Positions 9,995 through 19,200 of a stretch of 64,000 bases of DNA are shown here, piece by piece; positions within the stretch are counted from its first letter, which is position 1; every line of letters starts with the position of its first letter. The stretch covers positions 1,884,620 through 1,948,619 of the forward strand of contig NZ_JYKO02000001.1 in the NCBI RefSeq assembly GCF_000949385.2, read 5' to 3'. Below the pieces are notes generated by a model, which was given only the letters and a program-made list of their open reading frames with translations, searched no databases and was not told the origin of the DNA. A program made the position numbers and the translations under genes. Origin of the DNA: Pseudomonas sp. LFM046. GTDB lineage: Bacteria > Pseudomonadota > Gammaproteobacteria > Pseudomonadales > Pseudomonadaceae.

Positions 9995-10070
9995 GTCCCC
10001 TTCGTCTAGTGGCCTAGGACACCGCCCTTTCACGGCGGTAACAGGGGTTCGAGTCCCCTAGGGGACGCCA
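9995..10070 (+). tRNA. tRNA-Glu (TTC), copy 1
   Basis: 76-nt cloverleaf beginning GTCCCCTTCGTCTAG, anticodon loop CTTTCAC (TTC), T-arm GGTTCGAGTCC, CCA encoded. Confidence 0.97.
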
Positions 10071-10114
10071 ATTTCCAGCAGCATCGGCAATGCCGGTGCA
10101 GCCGAAGCGGTTTC

Positions 10115-10190
<76 letters not shown>

Positions 10191-10252
10191 AACACGATGC
10201 GCCACGCATCACAAGGGCCAGCCTAGCGCTGGCCCCGTTGTTCGAAGGTTAT

Positions 10253-10328
10253 GTCCCCTTCGTCTAGTGGCCTAGGACACCGCCCTTTCACGGCGGTAAC
10301 AGGGGTTCGAGTCCCCTAGGGGACGCCA
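10253..10328 (+). tRNA. tRNA-Glu (TTC), copy 2
   Basis: Same 76 nt as Glu copy 1. The preceding spacer carries a strong GGGCCAGC/GCTGGCCC hairpin that may guide processing of the polycistronic precursor. Confidence 0.97.
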
Positions 10329-10371
10329 CTTTCCAGCAGCATCGGTAACGCCGATGCAGCCGAAGCAGTTC

Positions 10372-10447
<76 letters not shown>

Positions 10448-10496
10448 ATCACTACTCAGGGCCAGCCTAGCGCTGGCCCTGCTGTTCGAAGGTTCT

Positions 10497-10572
10497 GTCC
10501 CCTTCGTCTAGTGGCCTAGGACACCGCCCTTTCACGGCGGTAACAGGGGTTCGAGTCCCCTAGGGGACGCCA
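10497..10572 (+). tRNA. tRNA-Glu (TTC), copy 3
   Basis: Same 76 nt as the other Glu copies. It is the last gene of the array, with terminators following at once. Confidence 0.97.
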
Positions 10573-10583
10573 CTTTCAAGTTT

Positions 10584-10637
10584 CCCGCTCTGCGGGCTTT
10601 TCAAGGGTCATTCCAGCTTGGGATGGCCCTTTTGTTT
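10584..10637 (+). terminator. Tandem terminators of the tRNA array
   Basis: Two hairpins in a row. The first is CCCGC-TCT-GCGGG with CTTTT (10584-10601). The second is a longer stem, AAGGGTCATTCC against GGGATGGCCCTT using G-U pairs, followed by TTTGTTTTTC (to 10637). Confidence 0.85.
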
Positions 10638-10697
10638 TTCTCCCTCCTGTAAATCGCGGCTGCCGACGAGCGGCGAGCCGTGCGTCTTGCCAATTTG

Positions 10698-10717
10698 TAT
10701 TATGCAAATAATATTAT
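10698..10717. promoter_or_regulatory. AT-rich palindromes upstream of the tetR-type gene
   Basis: TATTAT-GCAA-ATAATA (10698-10713) overlaps ATAATATTAT (10708-10717) in an otherwise GC-rich region, 26 nt before the TetR start. Autoregulatory TetR operators are commonly palindromes in this position, and the TATTAT-like hexamers could also act as -10 boxes. Confidence 0.5.
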
Positions 10718-10742
10718 GAGTGTAATTCAATTGGAGGCTGCC

Positions 10743-11282
10743 ATGAGCGACAAGAAGGCCCTGACCCGTGAACGCATCCTGCAAGCCGCTGGTTCCGCGC
10801 TGTTGCGACGGGGACCCCACGAGCCCGGTGTGGCAGATGTGATGGGGGCCGCTGGGCTCACGGTGGGAGGCTTCTATGCCCATTTCAGCAGCAAGGAGGC
10901 GTTGATGCTGGAAGTCTTCGAGCAGTTGTTGCGAAAGCGCCGGGACCTGATGGCACTTATCGATCCGACTCTGCCCGGCGTTGAGCGCCGTGCCCTGGCC
11001 GCGGGCTTCTACCTGTCGCGCAAGCACCGCGATACGACGGATTCCGCCTGCCCGTTACCCAGCTCCCTGGGGTTGATGTCGCAGTTGCCGGAGGCCTACC
11101 GGCAAAGGCTGATCGAGCACCTGGAGGTGCTCAGCGCGAGGATGTGCGACCGCCCCGAGGATGCCGACAAGGCCCTCGCCGATATCGCCCTGATGGTGGG
11201 TGGCCTGACCCTGGCCCGCGCCCTGGGCCAGAGTGACCTGTCCGACCGAGTACTGCGCGCCGCCAAGACAGCGGTCATCTAA
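10743..11282 (+). CDS. TetR-family transcriptional regulator
   Basis: 179 residues from the ATG at 10743, which has a clear GGAGG five bases upstream; the upstream in-frame start at 10680 is not needed. The N-terminal TetR helix-turn-helix is visible (RERILQAAGSALLRRG, then VMGAAGLTVGGFYAHFSSKE at about 34-53, LMLEVFEQLL). The C-terminal domain resembles the TetR_C group found in many short proteobacterial TetRs (LSRKHRDTTDSACPLPSSLG). It is 11 nt from a downstream alpha/beta hydrolase gene and presumably regulates that pair. The ligand is unknown. Confidence 0.92.
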   Translation: MSDKKALTRERILQAAGSALLRRGPHEPGVADVMGAAGLTVGGFYAHFSSKEALMLEVFEQLLRKRRDLMALIDPTLPGVERRALAAGFYLSRKHRDTTDSACPLPSSLGLMSQLPEAYRQRLIEHLEVLSARMCDRPEDADKALADIALMVGGLTLARALGQSDLSDRVLRAAKTAVI

Positions 11283-11293
11283 GGAGCCTGACC

Positions 11294-12136
11294 ATGAATA
11301 ACCTGAGCCTGATTCGCGGTCTCCACGCCACTCTCGGCCGGCTGGCACCGCAGACGGTTGCGCGCCGTATGCGCCGCCAGTTCATGACACCGCGCAATCT
11401 GCCGCCCCGGGATTGGGAGATGCCGCTGCTGGGCAGTGCCGAGCGCATCACCCTGCGTTTTGGACTCTCCGCCCTGCGTTGGGGGAGTGGCCCCACGGTG
11501 CTGCTGATGCACGGCTGGGAAGGGCGCCCAACCCAGTTCGCCAGCCTGATCGAAGCGCTGGTGGAGGCCGGCTACGGCGTGGTGGCACTGGACGGCCCGG
11601 CTCATGGCCACTCGCCGGGACAAGAAGCCAATGTGGTGCTGTTTGCTCGCGCCCTGTTGGAGGCAGCCGGCGAGCTGCCGCCACTGCATGCGGTGATCGG
11701 CCATTCCATGGGCGCTGCCAGTGCGATGCTGGCCAGTCAGATGGGGCTGCGGGCCAGGGCGCTGGTCAGCATCTCCGCCCCCAGCCGTATCCTCGGCCCG
11801 TTGCGTAGCTTCGCCAATTTCATGGGGTTGCCACCAAGGGCGCGGGCACACTTCATCAGCCTGGTGGAAAGCCATGCGGGGATTCCGGCGGCGCATCTCG
11901 ATGTAAGGCGTTATCAGCTGGAGATTCCCGGCTTGGTGGTGCACGCCGAGGATGATCCGGTGATTCCCGCCAGTGAAGCGGACGTCATCCACGACTTCTG
12001 GTTCGACAGCCAGCTGCTTCGATTGGCGCAGGGTGGTCACCAGCGCCTGCTGGCCGATCCCTGTCTGGTAACGGCCGTGCTAAGCCTGTTGGCAGAGGTG
12101 GGCGAACGCAGTGCCTTGGCGGAAGTCGCCTCCTGA
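11294..12136 (+). CDS. Alpha/beta-fold hydrolase
   Basis: A 280-residue cytoplasmic hydrolase with the full catalytic set in order. LLMHGWEGRPTQF gives the oxyanion-hole HGW loop, S138 in the nucleophile elbow GHSMG is the nucleophile, the acid lies in VVHAEDDPVIP, and the His is in GGHQRLL near the C terminus. Esterase, lipase or thioesterase activity is possible and the substrate cannot be inferred. It follows the TetR gene by 11 nt and is probably the regulated partner. Its first 60 residues, with RMRRQFMTPRNLPPRDWE, look like a lid or membrane-facing N-terminal extension. Confidence 0.88.
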   Translation: MNNLSLIRGLHATLGRLAPQTVARRMRRQFMTPRNLPPRDWEMPLLGSAERITLRFGLSALRWGSGPTVLLMHGWEGRPTQFASLIEALVEAGYGVVALDGPAHGHSPGQEANVVLFARALLEAAGELPPLHAVIGHSMGAASAMLASQMGLRARALVSISAPSRILGPLRSFANFMGLPPRARAHFISLVESHAGIPAAHLDVRRYQLEIPGLVVHAEDDPVIPASEADVIHDFWFDSQLLRLAQGGHQRLLADPCLVTAVLSLLAEVGERSALAEVAS

Positions 12137-12263
12137 GCAGGGGGCTGCGCGCCGTTGCGGGGCTGGCAGGTGACCCGTCGTCAGTGCTCTACTTCCAAGG
12201 TTCACCGGGCCGGCGTGGTCGGCTGCGAGTCGGGCCCGGGAACTTGGCGATGGGAGAACTGAC

Positions 12264-12911
12264 ATGAGCCTGACGATGGATGTGGTGTTGCAGCGGGCGC
12301 GACCGGTTCTGCCCGTGCTGGTGATCGAGGATACGGGGTTGGCCGTGGAGCTGGCGGGGGCGTTGAGCGCCGGTGGCATCGAAGTGCTGGAAGTGACCCT
12401 GCGCACACCGCGGGCGCTGGATGCCTTGGCAGCGATCCGCAAGGAGTTCCCAGACCTGCTGGTAGGGGCGGGCACCCTGATCCATACCGAACAATTCCTG
12501 GAGGCGCGCGACGCCGGAGCGCAATTCGCCGTCAGCCCCGGTTGCACCGAACGACTCGCGGCGGCTGCCGAGGATTCCGGCTTGCCGTACCTGCCCGGGG
12601 TGATGACGCCGTCCGAGGTGCTGCTGGCGCTGGAGTATGGCTACCGTTCACTCAAGCTGTTCCCTGCCGGCAATGGCAGCGTGAAGATGCTGAAGAGCCT
12701 GAAAGGGCCTTTTACCGGCATCCGCTTTTGCCCCACGGGCGGCGTGACCCCGGACAACCTCCTGAGCTTCCTGCGCCTGCCCAACGTCGCGTGTGTCGGT
12801 GGCACCTGGATCGCACCGTCGAGCCTGATCCGTGCCCGCGCCTGGGACCAGATCACCCAACTTGCCGCCGAAGCCCGCGAACTGGCCAGTAGCCTGGAGC
12901 ACCATTCATGA
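12264..12911 (+). CDS. KDPG/KHG aldolase family protein (Eda-like)
   Basis: This 215-residue protein has all the catalytic marks of 2-keto-3-deoxy-6-phosphogluconate aldolase. The base Glu is E43 in EVTLRTP, the Schiff-base lysine is K131 in SLKLFPA, and PTGGV and CVGGTW form the phosphate-binding ends. It would cleave KDPG (or 4-hydroxy-2-oxoglutarate) to pyruvate and an aldehyde. In P. aeruginosa the Entner-Doudoroff eda lies in the zwf-pgl cluster elsewhere, so this is probably a paralogue of unassigned substrate. GGAGA precedes the ATG. It overlaps the thioesterase gene by 4 nt (ATGA), so the two are translationally coupled. Confidence 0.85.
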   Translation: MSLTMDVVLQRARPVLPVLVIEDTGLAVELAGALSAGGIEVLEVTLRTPRALDALAAIRKEFPDLLVGAGTLIHTEQFLEARDAGAQFAVSPGCTERLAAAAEDSGLPYLPGVMTPSEVLLALEYGYRSLKLFPAGNGSVKMLKSLKGPFTGIRFCPTGGVTPDNLLSFLRLPNVACVGGTWIAPSSLIRARAWDQITQLAAEARELASSLEHHS

Positions 12912-13357
12912 ATTGGGACATGCCCGATCCGTTCGTCATCGACATCAAGGTTGGCGCCGAAGACATCGACGGCCTCGGCCACGCCAACAATGCCGTTTAC
13001 GTCAGTTGGCTGGAGCGCTGCGCCTGGCGCCATTCCCAGAGCCTGGGCCTTGACCTGACCGAATACCGGCGCCTCGATCGTGCCATGGCCGTGTTGCGTC
13101 ACGAGATCGACTACTTGCTGGCCGCGTACGAAGACCAGGAGCTGCAGATGGCCACCTGGATCGTCGAATCGGACCAGCGCCTGAAGATGGACCGCCGCTT
13201 CCAGTTGGTGCGGCCGGAAGATGGCACCACCCTCCTACGGGCGAAAACCACGTTCGTCTGCATCGAACTCTCCAGCGGCAAGCCCAGGCGCATGCCGACC
13301 GAGTTCGTCGAGGGCTACGGGCGCGCATTGCAGCCGCCGTTCCCGCTGGAGCTGTAG
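12908..13357 (+). CDS. Acyl-CoA thioesterase, 4-hydroxybenzoyl-CoA thioesterase (hotdog) family
   Basis: A 149-residue single hotdog-fold protein. The catalytic-loop segment DIDGLGHANNAVYVSWLERC matches the 4HBT family consensus (D-x-x-G-H-x-N-N-x-x-Y). It resembles the YbgC/FadM branch. It should hydrolyse a short- or medium-chain acyl-CoA in the cytoplasm. It starts inside the aldolase stop codon (ATGA), so it is expressed with it; the metabolic link between the two is not obvious. Confidence 0.88.
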   Translation: MNWDMPDPFVIDIKVGAEDIDGLGHANNAVYVSWLERCAWRHSQSLGLDLTEYRRLDRAMAVLRHEIDYLLAAYEDQELQMATWIVESDQRLKMDRRFQLVRPEDGTTLLRAKTTFVCIELSSGKPRRMPTEFVEGYGRALQPPFPLEL

Positions 13358-13360
13358 CCG

Positions 13361-13753
13361 TCAGTCCGCCGCCGGCGCGAGGAAGACCTCGCGCTGGTTC
13401 TGCACGATGCGCAGGTGGCGGACTTCGCCGGGCTGGATGATGGCGGATTGGAAGCTGCCCGCTTCATCGCCGTCGCAATAGCCGTTGCCGTTCTGGGCGA
13501 CCCGCAGGGCGACTTCCCCCGCCGGCACCGGGATGCTCACCGACTGCCCAGGGGCGATCTGCGCCACCAGCTCGTTCTGCACGTAAAGGTCGATATCGCA
13601 GGCGTTCGGCGCGTTCTCATCTCGGCTGACCAGCAGCTCGCCAAAGGCTTCGGGTGATGGCTGCGCGGGGGTTGAAAGGATTGCCTGGCTGGCGGCGAAA
13701 ACCTCGGTGGTGACCAGCATGAGCGCGGCAAGTACGGGAATGAAGGAATTCAT
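13361..13753 (-). CDS. Small secreted/periplasmic protein of unknown function
   Basis: 130 residues from the ATG at 13753, chosen because AGGAGA lies just upstream and the protein then opens with a clean signal peptide (MNSFIPVLAALMLVTTEVFA, likely cleaved after AASQA). The mature part has two Cys (in NACDIDLY and GNGYCDGDE) that could form one disulphide, and a short beta-sandwich-like pattern (GQSVSIPVPAGEVALRVAQN) resembling PEGA-type surface repeats. I do not recognise a named family. It is convergent with the thioesterase gene, 3 nt apart. Confidence 0.7.
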   Translation of the reverse strand: MNSFIPVLAALMLVTTEVFAASQAILSTPAQPSPEAFGELLVSRDENAPNACDIDLYVQNELVAQIAPGQSVSIPVPAGEVALRVAQNGNGYCDGDEAGSFQSAIIQPGEVRHLRIVQNQREVFLAPAAD

Positions 13754-13879
13754 TCTGGCAGTTCTCCTGCACCGAATCGGTGATTTTTCGACCACCAGTC
13801 CAGCCGGATGCTCCTTGGGATATTCGCCGTCCGTCATGCTGCGTAAACTACCCGCCTTTTTCTGTTGAGCCTGTCATCC

Positions 13880-14854
13880 ATGCAAATCGCCCTGGCCCCC
13901 ATGGAGGGACTGGTCGACGAGATCCTTCGCGATGTGCTGACCCGTGTCGGCGGCATCGACTGGTGCGTGACCGAATTCATCCGGGTCTGCGACCGCCTGC
14001 TGGCGGCCAGTACCTTCGAGAAACTGGCCCCCGAACTGGCCGAGGGCGCGCGCACCCGCGCCGGTACGCCCATGCGCGTTCAATTGCTGGGCTCCGACCC
14101 GGTCTGCCTGGGGGACAATGCCGCCTTCGCCTGTGAGCTGGGCGCGCCGGTGATTGACCTCAATTTCGGCTGCCCGGCCAAGACGGTGAACAAGTCCCGT
14201 GGCGGGGCGGTTCTGCTCAAGGAGCCGGAACTGCTTCATGCCATCGTCAGCGAGGTGCGTCGCGCGGTGCCGGCGGCCGTTCCCGTGACGGCCAAGATGC
14301 GTCTCGGTTTCGACAGCCCGGATGGCGCCCTGGATTGCGCCCGGGCCCTGGCCGAAGGCGGTGCCGAGCAGATCGTGGTGCACGCCCGGACCAAGGTGGA
14401 AGGTTACAAACCGCCGGCTCATTGGGAATGGGTGGCTCGGGTGCAGGAAGCGGTCAAGGTGCCGGTATTCGCCAACGGCGAGGTCTGGACCCTGGACGAC
14501 TGGCGCCGCTGCCGCGAAGTCAGCGGGGTGGAGGACATCATGCTCGGCAGAGGGCTGGTGTCGCGTCCCGACCTGGCTCGGCAGATCGCTGCTGCCCGGG
14601 CCGGCGAGCCGGTGCAGGAAATGACCTGGGGCGAACTCCAGCCGATGCTGCAGGACTTCTGGCGACAGGCCCGCAAGAAACTCGCCCCGCGTTACGCGCC
14701 GGGGCGCCTGAAGCAGTGGCTGGGGATGCTCACCCGCAGCTACCCCGAGGCCGTCGCGCTGTTCGCCGAAGTGCGCCGCGAGAACGATTGTTCGCGCATC
14801 GATGCGCTGCTCGGTGTGCCCGATCTGCAGCGGGACTGGGCCGAAGCCGTCTGA
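13880..14854 (+). CDS. dusC: tRNA-dihydrouridine(16) synthase DusC
   Basis: A 324-residue FMN-dependent enzyme that reduces uridine 16 in the tRNA D-loop. It begins [13 protein letters not shown], the usual Dus start (a TTG 15 nt upstream is in frame but unneeded). The core motif [19 protein letters not shown] contains the catalytic Cys. [22 protein letters not shown] (FMN phosphate region) and [14 protein letters not shown] complete the barrel. The [15 protein letters not shown] stretch and C-terminal length fit DusC better than DusA or DusB. Confidence 0.92.
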   Translation: MQIALAPMEGLVDEILRDVLTRVGGIDWCVTEFIRVCDRLLAASTFEKLAPELAEGARTRAGTPMRVQLLGSDPVCLGDNAAFACELGAPVIDLNFGCPAKTVNKSRGGAVLLKEPELLHAIVSEVRRAVPAAVPVTAKMRLGFDSPDGALDCARALAEGGAEQIVVHARTKVEGYKPPAHWEWVARVQEAVKVPVFANGEVWTLDDWRRCREVSGVEDIMLGRGLVSRPDLARQIAAARAGEPVQEMTWGELQPMLQDFWRQARKKLAPRYAPGRLKQWLGMLTRSYPEAVALFAEVRRENDCSRIDALLGVPDLQRDWAEAV

Positions 14855-14877
14855 GGCTTCTGTGCGAGGCAGGGGTG

Positions 14878-15624
14878 CTAGCGCGCTCCCGCCACATCCA
14901 GCAACGCCCCGCTGGTGTATGACGCCTCTTCGCTGGCCAGCCAGAGAATCGCGCTGGCGACTTCTTCCGCTTCTCCGCCGCGCCCCATGGGCACCGCCAC
15001 TCGTACCCGCTCGACTCGGTCAGGCTCGCCGCCACTGGCATGGATTTCGGTGCGGATCACGCCAGGGCGCACGGCATTGACGCGAATGCCTTCGGCCGCC
15101 ACTTCCTTGGCCAGGCCCAGGGTCATGCTGTCGATGGCCCCTTTGGCCGCTGCGTAGTCGATGTACTCGTTGGGCGCACCAATGCGCGCGGCTATGGAGG
15201 ACAGGTTGATGATGGCGCCGCCCTGGCCCCCGTGACGGGTGGACATGCGTCGGACGGCTTCCCGTGCACAGAGGAAACTGCCCACTACATTGGCCCGCAG
15301 TACACGCTCCAGCCGGGCCGCATCCATGTCCTCCAGGCGCATCTGGCGTTCCAGCATGCCGGCATTGTTCACCAGCACATCCAGCCTTCCGAACTCCCGG
15401 TCCAGTCGTTCGAACATCTGTCGCACCTGGGACTCGTCCCCTACGTCAGCACACAGCGCCAGGGCGCGGCCACCGGCGGATTCGATCTCACGCACCAGGG
15501 TCTCGGCTGCTTCCTGCTGCTGGCGATAGTTGATGCCCAAGGCGTAGCCGCGCTGTGCGGCAAGGCGCGCCGTGGCGGCGCCGATGCCGCGACTGGCGCC
15601 GGTGATCAGCATGACTTTGTGCAT
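14878..15624 (-). CDS. Short-chain dehydrogenase/reductase (SDR)
   Basis: A 248-residue classical SDR. It has the cofactor loop TGASRGIG (8-15), the NNAGM motif near 88, catalytic Ser in INLSSIAARIG and the YxxxK pair in YIDYAAAKGAID. The INYRQQQEAAE segment after beta-2, lacking an acidic residue at the strand end, suggests NADP(H). The protein resembles FabG-like oxidoreductases of unassigned substrate. It is divergent from ibpA, and its start is only 17 nt from the sigma-32 promoter of that gene. Confidence 0.88.
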   Translation of the reverse strand: MHKVMLITGASRGIGAATARLAAQRGYALGINYRQQQEAAETLVREIESAGGRALALCADVGDESQVRQMFERLDREFGRLDVLVNNAGMLERQMRLEDMDAARLERVLRANVVGSFLCAREAVRRMSTRHGGQGGAIINLSSIAARIGAPNEYIDYAAAKGAIDSMTLGLAKEVAAEGIRVNAVRPGVIRTEIHASGGEPDRVERVRVAVPMGRGGEAEEVASAILWLASEEASYTSGALLDVAGAR

Positions 15625-15640
15625 GGAAAATCCTCGGGGG

Positions 15641-15668
15641 CTTGAAATGGTGTCGGGCGTCCCTATCT
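15641..15668 (+). promoter_or_regulatory. Sigma-32 heat-shock promoter of ibpA
   Basis: CTTGAAA at 15641-15647 matches the RpoH -35 exactly. CCCTATCT at 15661-15668 matches CCCCATnT with one change. The spacer is 13 bp, within the RpoH range. Confidence 0.88.
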
Positions 15669-15675
15669 AGGTTAC

Positions 15676-15736
15676 TGCGGGATGCCGAAGTCGGGTCCCG
15701 CGATTGAAACACTTGCTGATTATTCAGGAGATCACC
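15676..15736 (+). promoter_or_regulatory. ROSE-like RNA thermometer in the ibpA leader
   Basis: Just before the start codon, CTTGCTG (15712-15718) can pair with CAGGAG (15725-15730), which contains the ribosome-binding site. Pairing is C-G, U-A, U-G, an unpaired G, then C-G, U-A, G-C across a 6-nt loop. A UUGCU segment opposite AGGA with one bulged G is the diagnostic ROSE element. Short ROSE-like thermometers controlling ibpA are known in Pseudomonas. A GGGTCCC-containing upstream hairpin may complete the structure. Confidence 0.85.
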
Positions 15737-16183
15737 ATGAGCACTGCATTTTCCCTCGCGCCCCTGTTTCGCCATTCCGTAGGCTTCGACCGTTTCAACG
15801 ACCTGTTCGAGTCGGCCCTGCGCAACGAATCCGGCAGCAGCTACCCACCCTACAACGTCGAGAAACATGGCGACGACCGCTACCGCATCGTCATTGCGGC
15901 GGCCGGTTTCCAGGAAGAAGACCTGGACCTGCAGGTTGAACGCGGCGTGCTGACCGTCGCCGGCGGCAAGCGCGAGAAGAGCGACGAATCCGTCACTTAT
16001 CTGCACCATGGCATCGCCCAGCGTGCGTTCAAGCTGTCCTTCCGCCTGGCCGACCATATCGAGGTCAAGGCTGCCGGCTTGCAGAACGGCCTGCTGAACA
16101 TCGACCTGGTGCGCGTGGTGCCGGAGGAAGCCAAGGCCAAGCGCATTCCGATCAACGGGCAGCGTGCAGCGCTGGAAAACTGA
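15737..16183 (+). CDS. ibpA: Small heat-shock protein IbpA (Hsp20)
   Basis: A 148-residue alpha-crystallin-type holdase that binds unfolding proteins and aggregates. The N terminus (FSLAPLFRHSVGFDRFNDLFE) is typical of IbpA. The alpha-crystallin domain spans about 36-128 (PPYNVEKHGDDRYRIVIAAA, GVLTVAGGK, IAQRAFKLSFRLADHIEV, GLLNIDLVR). The C-terminal RIPIN is the IxI-type assembly tail. The ATG at 15737 is fixed by AGGAG at 15726-15730 and by the thermometer. Expression should be raised twice on heating, through RpoH transcription and leader melting. Confidence 0.96.
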   Translation: MSTAFSLAPLFRHSVGFDRFNDLFESALRNESGSSYPPYNVEKHGDDRYRIVIAAAGFQEEDLDLQVERGVLTVAGGKREKSDESVTYLHHGIAQRAFKLSFRLADHIEVKAAGLQNGLLNIDLVRVVPEEAKAKRIPINGQRAALEN

Positions 16184-16208
16184 TCTCCGGATCAAGCCGG
16201 AAAGAGGA

Positions 16209-16232
16209 GGGCGCCCAAGGGGCGCCCTTTTT
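16209..16232 (+). terminator. Terminator of ibpA
   Basis: A perfect 8-bp stem GGGCGCCC-AAG-GGGCGCCC followed by TTTTTC, 25 nt after the ibpA stop. The convergent GGDEF-EAL gene ends immediately beyond. Confidence 0.93.
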
Positions 16233-16242
16233 CTTGCCAGCT

Positions 16243-19200
16243 TCAGACCGGTGACGGCCGTTGCAGGCTGTGGGCCAGCATGGCGCGGAACTCACCCAGA
16301 GGCAGCGGCTTGCTGTAGAGGTAGCCCTGATAGAGGTGGCAGCCCTGGTGCTCGAGGAAGGTCAGTTGCTCGCTGTGCTCCACGCCCTCGGCGATCATTT
16401 CGAGGCCCAGGCTGCGGGCCATGGCGACGATGGCGCGAATGATCTCGGCATCGTTGGGGTCTTGGGTGGCGTCGCGGACGAAGGACTGATCGATCTTCAG
16501 CACATCCACCGGCAGGCGCTTGAGGTAGGTCAGGGACGAATAGCCGGTGCCAAAGTCGTCCATGGCGAAACTCACCCCGAGCTTCTTCAGCCGGCGCATC
16601 TTGCCGATGGTGTCATCGATGCTCTGGATGACAATGCCTTCGGTGACCTCCAGCTTCAGCATCTTTGCCGGTAGTTGGCTCTGCTGCAGGCTGCGCTCGA
16701 CCCGTTCGACGAAATCACTCTGGCGGAACTGGCGGGGGCTGATGTTCACGCACAAGCTAAATCTGCCGGCATCGGCCAGGCCTTCCGATACCAGTTGGTC
16801 GCAGGCATCACAGGCTTCCTTCAGCACCCAGGCGCCGACGTCGAGGATCAGGCCGCTTTCTTCCAGCACCTGAATGAACTGGGCGGGGGACTGCGGTCCC
16901 AGGGAGGGATGCTGCCAGCGGAGCAGGGCTTCGGCGCCCACCACGCGGTTGTCCCGGGCGTCGACCTGGGGCTGGAAGTGCAGTTCGAACTCGCCGCGGG
17001 CCAGGGCCAGGCGCAGGTCGCTCTCCAGGCGCAGTCGTTGGCTGGCGGCGTCCTGCATGGTGGTGCGGAACATCTGGATGGCATTGCGGCCGGAATCCTT
17101 GGCCCGGTACAGCGCGATGTCCGCCCGCTTGAGCAGGTCCGCCGGACTGGCGCCGTGGTCGGGAATCAGGGCGATGCCGATGCTCGGGGTGACCTGCAGG
17201 CGGTGACCGTCCAGCAGCATGGGCTCGGCCAGCAGCTGGCGCAGCTTGTCGGCGATGGTGCGTACCTGGCGGGTGACTTGCGAGCGCTTGCCTTCGAGCC
17301 CGGTCAACAGCACCACGAATTCGTCGCCACCCAGGCGTGCCACCGTGTCCTCCATCCGGACGCTGGCTTCCAGGCGTGCGGTGACCATCTTCAGCACCGC
17401 ATCACCCAGGGGATGTCCCAGGGAGTCGTTGATGTGCTTGAAGTGGTCCAGATCGAGGAAGAGCAGGGCGCCGCGCATGTTGTGGCGCTGCAGCAGGGCG
17501 ATCTGCTGGGTCAGGCGGTCGGTCAGCAGGGCACGGTTGGGCAGGTTGGTCAGCGGGTCGTGGTAGGCCAGGTGCTGGATTTGCGCCTGGGCATCCTTCA
17601 GGGCACTGATGTCGCGCGCGGTGAGCAGCAGGCAGGCAGTGCCGTCCAGATCGATCTGTTCCACCGAGACTTCCACCACCTTCTGGCTGCCGTCACGGTG
17701 CTGGCCGAGCATTTCCAGGTGGTGCACGCGCCCATTGCGCTTGAGCTGGTCCAGCAGGTGATCGCGCTCGATGGGCTTGGCCCAGATGTTCATTTCGCCA
17801 GCGGTACGGCCCAGCACGTCTTCGGCGCGATAGCCGGTCAGGCGGCAAAAGCCCTCGTTGACTTCGATGTAGCGGCCGGTGTCGCGCTCGGTGATGGTGA
17901 TGGCATCAGGGCTGGAGTGGAACGCCTTGGCGAATTTCTCCTGGCTCGCCTTCAGGGCTGCCTCGGCCTGCTGGCGTGCGGTGACGTCACGGAAGGTGGT
18001 GGTGACGCAGAGTTGGCGCTCGACGCGGATGAAGCGGCTGGAGATGACGCAGGTGATCTGGCGGCCGTCGCGGGTCGTGAAGCGCGCCTCGACGTTGTCC
18101 AGGCCCTGGTCGCGCAGCAATTCGCTGAACAGTCGTGTGCGCTGCTCGGGCTCGGACCAGAAGTGAATGTCCGGCGCACTGCGGCCGACGATCTGTTCCG
18201 GCTGCCAGCCGAATACTTCCGTGAAACTCGGGTTGATCTCGATGAACACGCCGTCGCGAATGCGGGAAACGCAGATGGGATCGGGGCTGCCCTGGAACAG
18301 CGTAACGAACTTCTCCTCCGAGGCCGCCAGGCGCTGCTCGCGGCGCACCCGCTCGCTGATGTCCATGAGGATGCCGGTCATCCGGAGCGGATTGCCCTGC
18401 TCATCGCGATAGAGCTTGGCGGTGCTTTCCAGGTAATGCACCTCGCCATCGCTGAAACGTGTGCGGTAGGTGACCTGATACTCGTTGCTGCGCCCGTCAA
18501 GCAGGTCCTGGTAGGCCCGGCGCATGCTCCGCTGGTCTTCGTCCGGCACGCAGTCGAAGAAATCGCGGAATTGGCCCTCGAAGGGCTCTTTGGCCATACC
18601 GTGCAAGGCCGAGGCACGGGCCGATCCGTAGAGGACCCCATTGGCGATATGCCAGTCCCAGGTGCCCAGGTCGGCAGAATCCAGTGCCAGGTTGAGGCGT
18701 TCCTGGCTCTCCTTCAGGGCTTGCTCCTGAGCGCGCTGGCGGGAGACATCGCGGGCCGTCAGCACCAGGCAGGTGCGGCCGTCCAGTTCGATTTCCTCGC
18801 CGTAAAGCAGGCAGATCGCGTGAGTGCCGTCGCGGTACTTCAGGTTTACTTCCAGCTCGCTGAGGCTGCCCTGGCGGTGCAGGCTGTCCAGCATCGCCTG
18901 GCGTTGTTCCAGGCTCTCCCAGATGCCCAGCTCCAGTGAGCTGCGGCCGATGGTTTCGTCCTTGCTCCAGCCGAACTGGCGTTCGAAGCCGGCATTGATT
19001 TCCAGGAATCGGCCGCTTTCGCGGTCGGTGATGACCACCGCTTCAGGGGTGCAGCGAAAAGCTTTGGCGAATTTCTCCTCGCTCTTGCGCAGGGCATTTT
19101 CGGCCCGCTTGCGCTCAGTGGTGTCGAGGAAGGTGCTGATCAGATACGGCTCGCCTTCGAGCTCGATGTACTGAGTGGAGAGCACGCCATCGAGGAGGCG

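Noticed and set aside
16675-18939. 754-codon ORF antisense to the GGDEF-EAL gene
   Set aside because: It is a frame shadow of the PAS/GGDEF coding strand and has no recognisable domain.
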